Origin: JALRAP01 sp046302815
Lineage (GTDB): Bacteria; Bacteroidota; Bacteroidia; AKYH767-A; OLB10
DNA: 15,759 nt
Direction: 5' to 3'
NCBI GenBank assembly: GCA_046302815.1
Contig: JBKCHO010000120.1
Location: forward strand, 1 to 15,759
The notes below the pieces were generated by a model that was not told the DNA's origin, did no database searches, and saw only the letters and a list, made by a program, of their open reading frames with translations. The translations under genes were made by a program, and so were the position numbers. Position 1 is the stretch's first letter, and the number at the start of each line of letters is the position of its first letter. This document shows, piece after piece, positions 7,401 through 14,495 of the stretch.

Positions 7401-7793
7401 AGGCAAATCAGCCGGGAGGTCGTTGCGCGCTTTATCGACAGCGTCTTTCACTCTTTGCTTGGCTACAGCCACATCTACATTGGTGTTGAATTCAACGATG
7501 ATGTTTGAGAAATCCTGCTGTGAAGTGCTCGATACCTTTTTAACGCCGTTGATTCCCTTCATCTGCTTCTCGAGAGGCTTTACTACGAGATTCTCCATAT
7601 CCGCAGGAGCGGTACCAGGATAAATCGTACTCACGAATATCTGAGGCACGACGATATCAGGAAAATTTTCCTTGGGCAGGTTGTTGTAAGTGGAAAGTCC
7701 CGCCAAGGTGATGATGACGGTGAGTATATAGATGCTGGTCCGGTTGTTGATGGCCCAACTCGACGGCTTGAACTCTTTGAATTTGTCAATCAT
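4428..7793 (-). CDS. AcrB/HAE1-like RND multidrug efflux pump
   Basis: A 1121-residue inner-membrane transporter of the resistance-nodulation-division superfamily, exporting substrates with proton antiport as part of a tripartite complex. Its N-terminal segment has TM1 (about 20-38) followed by KENFPDI, then a porter domain. TM4 carries GIVVDDAIVVIEN near 402-414, whose Asp406 and Asp407 match the proton-relay pair of AcrB. The second half repeats the plan, ending in TM10-12. In TM10 the AcrB Lys-Asn pair is Arg-Asn (Arg999), seen in several Bacteroidota relatives. The length is slightly above AcrB's 1049. The start is the ATG at 7793, 16 bases after the adaptor's stop; the 3' end overlaps the next gene by four bases. 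Substrate cannot be told from sequence; the motifs and neighbours favour drug or small-molecule export over heavy metals. Confidence 0.95.
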   Translation of the reverse strand: MIDKFKEFKPSSWAINNRTSIYILTVIITLAGLSTYNNLPKENFPDIVVPQIFVSTIYPGTAPADMENLVVKPLEKQMKGINGVKKVSSTSQQDFSNIIVEFNTNVDVAVAKQRVKDAVDKARNDLPADLPNDPNVQDINFSDIPIMFINIAGDYPLDRLKSYADDLKDRIESMKEISRVDIIGALDREIQVDVDMYKAQAANVSMRDIENAIRFENLTISGGTVPMDGMRRTISVKGEFKDVEAIRSIVVLSTEGSPLYLRDIADVRDDFKQQESFARLYGKNVITLNIVKRAGENLIEASDKIKVSVQEMQKSQFPKDLKVTLTGDQSNQTRITLHDLINTIIIGFVLVTLLLMFFMGATNAIFVALSVPLSIFLAFLLMPALGFTMNMIVLFSLLLALGIVVDDAIVVIENTHRIFNNGKVDIVTAAKSATGEVFLPVLSGTATTLAPFIPLAFWQGVIGEFMFYLPVTLIITLTASLLVAYIINPVFAVSFMKPEHSDDDRTKTIKRLRLTGIICGVIALVSYLVGNWGLGNFTVFMYALIVAHNLWLVKAISRFQNNIWPRFVNRYKSVLAYALDRPWRMLLGTIGLFILTIALLIVRAPGTRFFPEADPNFIYVYLTLPVGTDQSYTDSVTKVLEGKVNQIVGNNNPIITSIISNVTIGVTDPAENDQATYPNRSKISIAFVEFGKRNGVSTREYLNKLRSGLGDMPGAEITVDQEKGGPPTGKPINIEVTGDDFDKLISTSTSLKKFLDSLEIPGVEELKTDLQNNKPEITFDINRERANREGISTGQIGSELRTAIFGKEVSKFRDANDEYPIQLRLKKEQRENVDQLRNLTITFRDMNMGGMVRQVPLSAFADINYSSTYASIKRKNQKRCITIYSNILGGYAPNEVVASVQRSVADFELPEGVTIDMTGEQEQQAETTSFLGSAMLISLGIIFLILVTQFNSLSKPIIILSEIIFSLIGVLLGFAIFKMEISILMTGVGIVALAGIVVRNGILIVEFIDLMREQGMELKDAIIEGGKTRMTPVLLTATATILGLIPLAVGLNIDFVKLFTELNPHIYFGGDSVAFWGPLSWTMIFGLGFATFLTLILVPVMYLLSEKAKIRFNKFKQSLAE

Positions 7794-7809
7794 GCTATAG
7801 AGTGTTTTC

Positions 7810-8928
7810 TCATTTGGTTCGAAGCTCCTCTCCCTCGTTCAGGTCACGGTAGCCGTTTGTAATCAACTGGTCTTTTGTGGTTAGGCCTGTCAACACCTCG
7901 GTCATGCCCCCGTAAGTTTTACCTGTAGTTACTTTTCTTCTTGCGGAGTAGAGCTTCCCATTCCGATTTTCGGCAATCATTACATACTGTCCATCCGCTG
8001 CGCGCTGTAAGAGATCTACCGGAACTACCATGGCACTATCTGCCTTGTAATCGGCGATTTTCAGCACGGCAATCATATTCGGACTGAGGGAGGTGGGAGC
8101 AGAGTCGAGTGGAGCCTCCACATTGAATGTCCTATTGCGTGGATCAATCATTCTTGAAGCGAAGGAGATGCGTGAGGGAATTTCTTTTTTAAGATCAGGG
8201 AAATAGATCATGACTGAATCGCCTGGGTTGACTTTCCCTGAAAATGATTCCCCGATGTTTCCGGTAACTTTCATGCTGGAGAGGTTCACCACTGAAATGG
8301 CAGGAATACCCGGCATCAACGCTTGTCCCACTTTGATGTTTATAGCATCTACGGTTCCTGCTACAGGGGTTCGAATTTTGCTTAAGTCCAATTGTGATCC
8401 CGTTGCCGACATTCTTTTTTGAAGTGCCAACATGTTGTTTTTGGCTTGCAGCAATTGAATCTCGGTTCCCACCTGTTGCTCCCAAAGGCTTTTCTGTTTT
8501 TCATAGACATCTTTGGCAAACTGGTATTGAGTGTTTATTTCGGCATATGCTCCCGACGCTCCTGCATCATCCAACTGGGCCAATACTTGTCCGGGCCTAA
8601 CCTTATCACCCACCTTCACTTTGATTGAATTCACCGTACCCTGGGTTCTGGAGCTTAAGGTAACGCTTTGGTTGCCGTCTACCTTGGCTTGTATATCCAC
8701 ATAATGGGTAAAGAGCTGTGGTTCGATGTTTTTGATTTCGACAAGCCGTGTTCCAGCCATGGAGCCGCTCTCTTTTCGGATTTCGTCTTTTAGTGCTCTG
8801 ATTTTTTCATTGAGCTTGGCTTGTTCCTTCAATAGTTTTTCAAGTTCGGCGGTTTTGTCCCCAGCCTGTTCGGTTCCGCATGCTACAGCTATCATCGACA
8901 ATAGCAGGTATGCAAATAGTTTTTTCAT
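7810..8928 (-). CDS. RND efflux periplasmic adaptor lipoprotein
   Basis: A 372-residue membrane fusion protein linking the RND pump to the outer-membrane channel. The N-terminus has a lipoprotein signal (MKKLFAYLLLSMIAVAC), with Cys17 as the likely lipidated residue. A charged coiled coil follows (about 26-53). The two halves of the biotinyl-lipoyl (barrel-sandwich) domain are visible near 86-120 (TQGTVNSIKVKVGDKVRPGQ) and 184-212 (RTPVAGTVDAINIKVG). A helical hairpin lies between them (about 124-182), then beta-barrel and membrane-proximal regions to the C-terminus. It lies between the outer-membrane gene (21 bases upstream) and the pump gene (16 bases downstream) in one operon. The extra N-terminal coiled coil before the lipoyl domain is typical of Bacteroidota adaptors. 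Confidence 0.93.
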   Translation of the reverse strand: MKKLFAYLLLSMIAVACGTEQAGDKTAELEKLLKEQAKLNEKIRALKDEIRKESGSMAGTRLVEIKNIEPQLFTHYVDIQAKVDGNQSVTLSSRTQGTVNSIKVKVGDKVRPGQVLAQLDDAGASGAYAEINTQYQFAKDVYEKQKSLWEQQVGTEIQLLQAKNNMLALQKRMSATGSQLDLSKIRTPVAGTVDAINIKVGQALMPGIPAISVVNLSSMKVTGNIGESFSGKVNPGDSVMIYFPDLKKEIPSRISFASRMIDPRNRTFNVEAPLDSAPTSLSPNMIAVLKIADYKADSAMVVPVDLLQRAADGQYVMIAENRNGKLYSARRKVTTGKTYGGMTEVLTGLTTKDQLITNGYRDLNEGEELRTK

Positions 8929-8949
8929 AGGTTTTGATATGATCGGTTA

Positions 8950-10308
8950 TCAGAATTTATAGTTTCCTAGGGCTTTTTCGAGCTCTACCTTGGCTACAGC
9001 GGCCGCTAACAAGGCCGAGTAGTAATTCGTTTCAGATTCTCGCAAGGAAGATTCGGCATCTACAATTTCAAGGCTAGATCCTACCCCGCGGTCATACTTG
9101 ACCTTAGATATTCGAACGATTTCCCTTGCTAAATCTCGGTTCTTTTTTTGCATTCGCAAATCTTCGATTCCCTTGTTGAGTTTGGAAACGGCATTCCTGT
9201 ATTCCAACTCCAGACCGTGCTCAAGTTTGATAGAGCCATTCTCAACCATTTGCAATTTTAAGCGGGCCTGTGATATTTGCTGCCTTGTTTTCAATCCACC
9301 AAACAAGGGCATCTTCAACGATGCGCCCACTATGGATGTGGGATACCACTTATAACTGCTTTCCAAAATATTGAACTCGTTGCGGGAAGCATTGGCGCTG
9401 TAACTACCAAAGGCCACCAGCGAAGGCCATTGAAGCGAACGGTATCGTTTCAAATCGAGTTCGGTCAGTTTGTACTGTGTTTCCAGAATCGAGTACTCGA
9501 TTCTTTTTCGGTAGTCCATGTCCGTGGTGGCTACTTGGCTTGAGAATCCTTCGGCATCAGGCAAAGGCTCCGTCAATTCAAGCTCTGTGTTCAAATCCAT
9601 TCCTAATTGGAACTTCAGTAAATTATAACCGTCGGATACAGATCGGGTGGTCTGCAGGATGGCGGTCTCCAGCAGGTTGTAATTAAGGTCTATCCTGTCA
9701 ATATCTACCTTCTCAACAAATCCTTTATCGAAAAGGGCCTTCGTATCTCGGCGTAATTTGTCAATTCTTTCGAGGTCGCCCTTAAGCTGCTTCAATTTTT
9801 CTTGAATTACCAAAACCATATAATAGGTTTTGGTGATATTCACAGCCATTTCTATTTTCAGTTGTTCCGCATTTTTCTGCGAAAGCTCTTTATACACCTT
9901 GGTTGCTTGAACGCCTATCAGATATGAACCATCGAAGAGAAGCTGCGATGCCGAGATGCCGGCAGAGGATGACCAGGGTTGACCGAATTTAACGGGTGCG
10001 TATGAACCGGGAGGACCTCCAAAAAATTCGGCTGGTACAAATTGAGTTGGTATTTCAATGAATTTGTTCAGGTCGGCACTCAAGTTTATTTGAGGCAGGC
10101 CGATGGCAATGAGTTCATTGATTTTTGTCTGCGCAATGGCTATCTCCAAATTGGCATTTTTGATGTCTGGGTGATTGGCGATAGCGTATTCAATGGATTG
10201 TTTAATGTCAAAGGCTTCCTTCGCAGACGAATCCTGGCCTAGAACTTTGGAACCTGTTGCCAGTAATACAACAAAAAAGAAATTACGCAGGAGGTTTATA
10301 GGTCTCAT
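8950..10308 (-). CDS. TolC-like outer-membrane efflux protein
   Basis: A 452-residue outer-membrane factor that forms the exit duct of the tripartite pump. It has a signal peptide (MRPINLLRNFFFVVLLATGSKVLGQ, cut near 24-25). The mature protein shows the internal duplication of the OEP family: long amphipathic helices around 33-75, 145-225, 265-290 and 345-445, with beta segments between. Typical marks are the early IEYAIANHPDIKNANLEI motif (about 39-56) and the late GVGSSLEIVDAESSLRESE region (about 406-424). The length is usual for the family. The ATG (10306-10308) is one base after the tetR stop, implying coupled translation. Unlike in E. coli, tolC is inside the pump operon, which is normal for Bacteroidota. 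Confidence 0.93.
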   Translation of the reverse strand: MRPINLLRNFFFVVLLATGSKVLGQDSSAKEAFDIKQSIEYAIANHPDIKNANLEIAIAQTKINELIAIGLPQINLSADLNKFIEIPTQFVPAEFFGGPPGSYAPVKFGQPWSSSAGISASQLLFDGSYLIGVQATKVYKELSQKNAEQLKIEMAVNITKTYYMVLVIQEKLKQLKGDLERIDKLRRDTKALFDKGFVEKVDIDRIDLNYNLLETAILQTTRSVSDGYNLLKFQLGMDLNTELELTEPLPDAEGFSSQVATTDMDYRKRIEYSILETQYKLTELDLKRYRSLQWPSLVAFGSYSANASRNEFNILESSYKWYPTSIVGASLKMPLFGGLKTRQQISQARLKLQMVENGSIKLEHGLELEYRNAVSKLNKGIEDLRMQKKNRDLAREIVRISKVKYDRGVGSSLEIVDAESSLRESETNYYSALLAAAVAKVELEKALGNYKF

Positions 10309-10309
10309 G

Positions 10310-10972
10310 TTATGGGTTGAGATGGTTGAGCTTGTATTTAAGAATCAGTTTTTGTCCCTTGATGGTCGTGATACCATGCATGAAGTGGTCAAAGAGCGCA
10401 ATTTGTACATCCTTCACATGGAGCTTCCCGTTGGGAAACAAATCGGGGTTGAATCCCATTTCCACCTCTTCCAATCGAAGCCTGGCCAATACCTTTACCT
10501 GAATATCTTCCCTGTATAGTCCAGTGGCAATTCCGCGCTCCAGATTGTCGACTACACATCCGAACATGTGTTCCTCTTTAAATGAAACATAGCTTTGCCA
10601 CGCTTGAGGATAATACTTACGAATGTCGAAGAGCAGATTCGGGTTCATTGAACCCAGCATCATTTCCATGTGCGACATCATCAACATGAGCTCCTCCACC
10701 GCATCTGTTGCCTTTTGCGATATTTCGTCGAAGGCGGCTTTGCGTTTATCTAAATCGTAGTTACAGCATTTCAAAAGCAATTCGTTCTTGTCGGCGAAAT
10801 GCTTATACAATGTTTTTTTGGAGATGGAGAGATGCTTTGCCACATCATCCATGGTAATGCTCTTCACCCCGAATCGGAAGAAAAGATCGGTAACCAATTG
10901 GATGATGCGCTCCTTTGACTCGCTTGTTAGGCCGTCGGCATCGCGATCTGGTGTTTGTATTTCAGAGGCCAT
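10310..10972 (-). CDS. TetR-family transcriptional regulator of the efflux operon
   Basis: A 220-residue one-component regulator, and the first gene of the operon. The N-terminal DNA-binding domain spans about 19-66. The helix-turn-helix (about 39-60) reads ITMDDVAKHLSISKKTLYKHF, which matches the TetR pattern closely. The C-terminal helices (about 70-215) would bind an inducer and dimerise, with no recognisable ligand class. A longer frame begins with TTG at 10990, but that codon lies within the predicted -7 box, so I chose the ATG at 10972. The gene is one base upstream of tolC, and a perfect inverted repeat overlaps its promoter, so autorepression of regulator and pump together is likely. 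An activating role cannot be excluded. Confidence 0.9.
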   Translation of the reverse strand: MASEIQTPDRDADGLTSESKERIIQLVTDLFFRFGVKSITMDDVAKHLSISKKTLYKHFADKNELLLKCCNYDLDKRKAAFDEISQKATDAVEELMLMMSHMEMMLGSMNPNLLFDIRKYYPQAWQSYVSFKEEHMFGCVVDNLERGIATGLYREDIQVKVLARLRLEEVEMGFNPDLFPNGKLHVKDVQIALFDHFMHGITTIKGQKLILKYKLNHLNP

Positions 10973-10987
10973 GGTAGAATGGGTTTG

Positions 10988-11017
10988 CAAAACTATGGAA
11001 ACTATAATCGTTTACAA
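10988..11017 (-). promoter_or_regulatory. Promoter of the tetR efflux operon
   Basis: On the minus strand, TTG (11017-11015), 19 bases and then TAGTTTTG (10995-10988) match the Bacteroidota promoter consensus TTG-N19-TAnnTTTG exactly. Transcription would start only about 10 bases before the tetR ATG at 10972, giving a very short leader. Its position inside the palindrome at 10993-11028 supports repression by TetR. Confidence 0.7.
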
Positions 11018-11028
11018 AGTTTCCATAG
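10993..11028. promoter_or_regulatory. Probable TetR operator
   Basis: CTATGGAAACT (10993-11003) and AGTTTCCATAG (11018-11028) form a perfect 11-base inverted repeat around a 14-base centre. The left arm overlaps the -7 box and the right arm directly abuts the TTG box of the tetR promoter, so a dimer (or two) bound here would block polymerase. The site is 20 bases upstream of the regulator's start. It is the only strong palindrome between tetR and purB. Confidence 0.65.
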
Positions 11029-11098
11029 AATTTGTTTCTCCAATTCTTTAATAAATTGAAATGTAGGTTATTATAATTGCCTAATGCTATTTTGCAAA

Positions 11099-11129
11099 TT
11101 GGTTGGGTTGGTGGGATGTCGTATCTTTG
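11099..11129 (+). promoter_or_regulatory. Promoter of purB
   Basis: TTG (11099-11101), 20 bases and TATCTTTG (11122-11129) fit the Bacteroidota consensus. The -7 box ends 12 bases before the purB ATG, so the leader would be only a few bases long. This also argues against the upstream in-frame TTG at 11103 as the start codon. No PurR-type or riboswitch-like element is visible. Confidence 0.6.
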
Positions 11130-11141
11130 CCAAGCAAAATC

Positions 11142-12506
11142 ATGGATATCAACACCTCTAACTCCATTTCTCCAATTGATGGCCGATACCGTAAGGTTTG
11201 CGAGCCACTCGCTCCATACTTCTCCGAGGCAGCATTGATTAATTACAGAGTCAGGGTAGAGGCTGCTTATTTGCTCTACTTGTCGAAAATCAATTTGAAG
11301 GGTTTTCACAAACTGGGTACGGATGCCACTGCTGCGCTTAACGCCTGGGCTTCCGCCGATGCTGAAGTGGATTGTGTTCGCATCAAGGAGATCGAGGCCG
11401 TTACCAACCATGATGTGAAGGCTGTAGAGTATTACATGAAGGAGAAGCTCGGTAATTTGTTGGGAGAAGCATCGGAGTTCATCCATTTTGGTTTGACATC
11501 GCAAGACATCAACAATACGGCTACGCCAATGATGGTTCGCGATGCGGTGATGCAAATCATGTTGCCTGCATTAGATGAAATTATCAGCGCGCTTTCCATT
11601 AATGCTGAACAATGGAGATCCATACCAATGCTTTCACGCACGCACGGACAACCTGCATCTCCAACCACGCTCGGAAAAGAGATTGCCGTTTTTTGTGAGC
11701 GCTTGGTTCATCAACGGAATTTGTTAGCCACTATACCATGGTCGGCTAAATTCGGCGGTGCAACCGGAAACTTCAATGCACATCATGCGGCTTACCCGGA
11801 GGTGGATTGGGCTGATTTTGGAAACAGATTTGTTCATTCCTTGGGTTTGGTTCGCTCACAAACCACAACTCAAATTGAGCACTACGATAACCTTGCTGCA
11901 TTGTTCGACAATTGGAAGCGCATCAATACTATTTTGATTGATTTCAGTCGCGACATGTGGACTTACATATCACTTGGCTACTTTTCACAAGCAGTCAAGG
12001 CTGGCGAGGTTGGATCATCTGCAATGCCACACAAGGTGAACCCAATCGACTTTGAAAATGCCGAAGGAAATCTTGGAATGGCTAATGCCATATTTACATT
12101 TCTTTCGGAGAAGCTTCCTGTTTCGAGACTGCAACGCGATTTAACCGACTCCACTGTACTAAGGAATGTGGGTGTTCCGTTTAGTCACACGCTTATCGCT
12201 TTGCGATCCTTAGCGAAAGGTATTTCCAAAGTTCGTGTCAATGAAAAAAATATTTTATCCGATTTGGATTCCAACTGGGCGGTTGTTGCCGAAGCCATTC
12301 AAACCATATTGCGTCGTGAAGGATACCCCAAGCCTTATGAGGCCTTGAAGGATTTGACCCGTACCGGTGGCGATGGGATATCAAAGAACGACCTCCATGC
12401 GTTCATAAAGCAGCTCTCCATTTCGGATGAGATTAAACAAGAAATGCTGGCCATTACCCCACATAATTATATCGGTGATGCCAATTCATTTCATACTCCT
12501 TCCTGA
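11142..12506 (+). CDS. purB: Adenylosuccinate lyase
   Basis: A 454-residue cytosolic enzyme of purine synthesis. It removes fumarate twice: from SAICAR to give AICAR, and from adenylosuccinate to give AMP. It is of the E. coli-type long form, opening with SPIDGRY. Seen in sequence are the TSQDINNTA segment, the SRTHGQPASPTTLGKE segment with His168 as the likely catalytic acid, and the fumarase/aspartase-superfamily signature SSAMPHKVNP with the catalytic serine at about 292-293. The ATG at 11142 is preferred over TTG at 11103 because the -7 box would otherwise lie inside the coding region and E. coli-type PurB starts just before SPIDGRY. The gene is transcribed away from the efflux operon and is five bases upstream of a glycosyltransferase gene, probably cotranscribed. 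Confidence 0.96.
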   Translation: MDINTSNSISPIDGRYRKVCEPLAPYFSEAALINYRVRVEAAYLLYLSKINLKGFHKLGTDATAALNAWASADAEVDCVRIKEIEAVTNHDVKAVEYYMKEKLGNLLGEASEFIHFGLTSQDINNTATPMMVRDAVMQIMLPALDEIISALSINAEQWRSIPMLSRTHGQPASPTTLGKEIAVFCERLVHQRNLLATIPWSAKFGGATGNFNAHHAAYPEVDWADFGNRFVHSLGLVRSQTTTQIEHYDNLAALFDNWKRINTILIDFSRDMWTYISLGYFSQAVKAGEVGSSAMPHKVNPIDFENAEGNLGMANAIFTFLSEKLPVSRLQRDLTDSTVLRNVGVPFSHTLIALRSLAKGISKVRVNEKNILSDLDSNWAVVAEAIQTILRREGYPKPYEALKDLTRTGGDGISKNDLHAFIKQLSISDEIKQEMLAITPHNYIGDANSFHTPS

Positions 12507-12511
12507 TTTTC

Positions 12512-13396
12512 ATGCAAGAGGTCAAGGTTTCGGGTTTTACTTTCGTAAGAAACGCAATTAAGTTCGGTTATCCGATTAGGGAAGCCATACTATCGGTATT
12601 GCCGTTATGCGACGAATTCATCGTAATGCTTGGCAATTCGGAAGATGATACGCGGAAGGTAATAGAATCCATAGCTGATCCACGCATACGAATCTTTGAT
12701 AGTACATGGGATGAGACCTTAAGGGAGGGTGGAAAGGTTTTGGCAGTTGAAACCGATAAGGCCATGGATAAAATTTCACCTGATAGTCATTGGGCATTTT
12801 ATATCCAAGCTGACGAGATTTTACATGAGCATGGCTTCGAGGCGGTGCGAGATGCTATGCGTAAATACCGCGATGATAATAGGATTGATGGACTGCTTTT
12901 CAATTACAGGCATTTCTACGGCTCATATGATTATATTGGAGATTCACGGAAATGGTACCGTAAAGAGATCCGTGTAGTTAAAAATGATAAGTTGATTCGC
13001 TCCTATCGCGATGCGCAAGGGTTTCGAAAGGCTGGGAAAAAGCTCCATGTGAAAGAGGTTTATGCATTTATACACCACTACGGGTGGGTGCGTCCTCCCA
13101 AAACCATGCAAGCCAAGCAGGAGACATTTCACAAGCTATGGCATAGCGACGAATGGGTAAAGAAGAATGTAGCCGTGTCCGAAACTTTCGATTATTCAAA
13201 GGTGGATTCTTTATCCTTGTTTCGTGGAACGCATCCCGCTGTCATGCAGGATTGGATTTCTAAAATGAATTGGAAATTTGAATATGATTCCGCCAAAGCT
13301 AGAAGGAGCGCAGTGGCCGCCGTGCTTCATTCGCTCGAGACACTAACCGGATGGCGATTGGGTGAATATAAAAACTACAAGATTATTGTAGGTTAA
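12512..13396 (+). CDS. Family-2-like glycosyltransferase
   Basis: A 294-residue soluble protein. The N-terminus has a GT-A start (KVSGFTFVRNAIKFGYPIRE, near 5-24), with VRNA and the following CDEFIVMLGNSEDDT strand typical of GT2 enzymes that bind a nucleotide sugar. QADE at 99-102 sits where the metal-binding DxD-type motif is expected. HxH-like and aromatic residues follow (HHYGWVRPP near 188-196). No membrane segment or signal peptide is seen. The acceptor and donor are not predictable. It is five bases after purB, probably as a rider in that operon and without an obvious purine role. Its stop codon overlaps the stop of the convergent prfA gene. Confidence 0.75.
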   Translation: MQEVKVSGFTFVRNAIKFGYPIREAILSVLPLCDEFIVMLGNSEDDTRKVIESIADPRIRIFDSTWDETLREGGKVLAVETDKAMDKISPDSHWAFYIQADEILHEHGFEAVRDAMRKYRDDNRIDGLLFNYRHFYGSYDYIGDSRKWYRKEIRVVKNDKLIRSYRDAQGFRKAGKKLHVKEVYAFIHHYGWVRPPKTMQAKQETFHKLWHSDEWVKKNVAVSETFDYSKVDSLSLFRGTHPAVMQDWISKMNWKFEYDSAKARRSAVAAVLHSLETLTGWRLGEYKNYKIIVG

Positions 13397-14481
13397 TTCG
13401 AAATAGAGGCCTCTTTCATTTTTTCGGCATTCTCAGCCATCTGCAAGGCGGTCAGGAATTCCTGGATGTCACCATTCATAACGGCGGGAAGGTTGTAGCT
13501 GCTGATTCCTATGCGATGGTCGGTTACACGGCTCTGTGGATAGTTGTATGTTCGGATCTTGGCCGACCTGTCGCCGGTAGAGACAAGTGTTTTTCTTCTT
13601 CTCGCGGTTTCTTCCTGTCTCTTGTTGATCTCCATTTCATAAAGTTTGGATTTCAACATCTGTAAAGCTCGCTCACGGTTACCGTGTTGTGATCTTTCAA
13701 TCTGACAAGTAACCACAATTCCCGTGGGTTTATGCGTCATCTGCACCTTCGTCTCTACCTTATTTACATTTTGTCCACCCGCACCACTGGACCTGGCTGT
13801 TTGTACTTCCAAGTCGGCCGGACTGATCTCAACTTCATAATCCTCGTCCGCTTCGGGCAAAACTGCCACGGTGGCTGCAGAGGTGTGTACACGACCCTGT
13901 GCCTCCGTTTCGGGCACTCTTTGTACCCGATGCACACCGCTTTCAAATTTCAATGTGCCATATACATTCTCGCCGGTTACTTCAAAAACAACTTCCTTGT
14001 ATCCACCGGTATTTCCATCATTGGTATCGGCCACCGTTACTTTCCATCCACGACCTTCGCAGTAGCGAGTGTACATACGAAACAAATCGCCGGCGAAGAT
14101 ACTGGCTTCGTCGCCTCCGGTACCAGCCCTGATCTCTACAATGGCATTTTTGCTGTCTTCAGGATCCTGCGGAAGCAACAACACCCGAATTTCTTCTTCC
14201 AGTTCAGCTACCAACAGCGAATTGGACTCCAGCTCTTCCTTGGCCATCGCCTTGAATTCTTCATCTTTTTCGGTAGCGATAACATGTTTTGCTGAATCGA
14301 TGTTGTCCAATGCCGATTTGTACTTCTTATAGGCATCAACTATTTTTTCGAGATCGCGCCAACTCTTGGTCAGCGCACGAAATCTTTTTTGATCTGCTAT
14401 GACACCAGGGTCGCCTAGTTGCGTCCCGATCTCCTCATACCTGTGCTTGAGTGACTCCAGCTTTTCAATCAGCGAATCCAT
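13393..14481 (-). CDS. prfA: Peptide chain release factor 1
   Basis: A 362-residue translation factor that recognises UAA and UAG stop codons on the ribosome and triggers peptide release. The usual order is seen: an N-terminal helical domain (about 1-100), then the domain with RVPETEAQGRVHTSA, in which PET (190-192) is the PxT stop-codon-reading motif of RF1. The catalytic GGQ loop is SSGAGGQNVNK with GGQ at 235-237. An Arg-rich C-terminal region follows. The PxT motif separates it from RF2 (SPF). The length is normal. It begins 14 bases after purM stops, consistent with a purM-prfA operon, an order often seen in Bacteroidota. Its stop overlaps that of the glycosyltransferase by three bases. 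Confidence 0.96.
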   Translation of the reverse strand: MDSLIEKLESLKHRYEEIGTQLGDPGVIADQKRFRALTKSWRDLEKIVDAYKKYKSALDNIDSAKHVIATEKDEEFKAMAKEELESNSLLVAELEEEIRVLLLPQDPEDSKNAIVEIRAGTGGDEASIFAGDLFRMYTRYCEGRGWKVTVADTNDGNTGGYKEVVFEVTGENVYGTLKFESGVHRVQRVPETEAQGRVHTSAATVAVLPEADEDYEVEISPADLEVQTARSSGAGGQNVNKVETKVQMTHKPTGIVVTCQIERSQHGNRERALQMLKSKLYEMEINKRQEETARRRKTLVSTGDRSAKIRTYNYPQSRVTDHRIGISSYNLPAVMNGDIQEFLTALQMAENAEKMKEASISN

Positions 14482-14495
14482 ATCCTAATTTTAAA

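Noticed and set aside
10973..10990. TTG start giving a 226-residue TetR protein
   Set aside because: The TTG codon falls inside the predicted -7 box of the operon promoter, and an ATG follows at 10972.
11103..11141. TTG start extending PurB by 13 residues
   Set aside because: The extension contains the promoter's -7 box, and E. coli-type PurB begins just before SPIDGRY, which fits the ATG at 11142.
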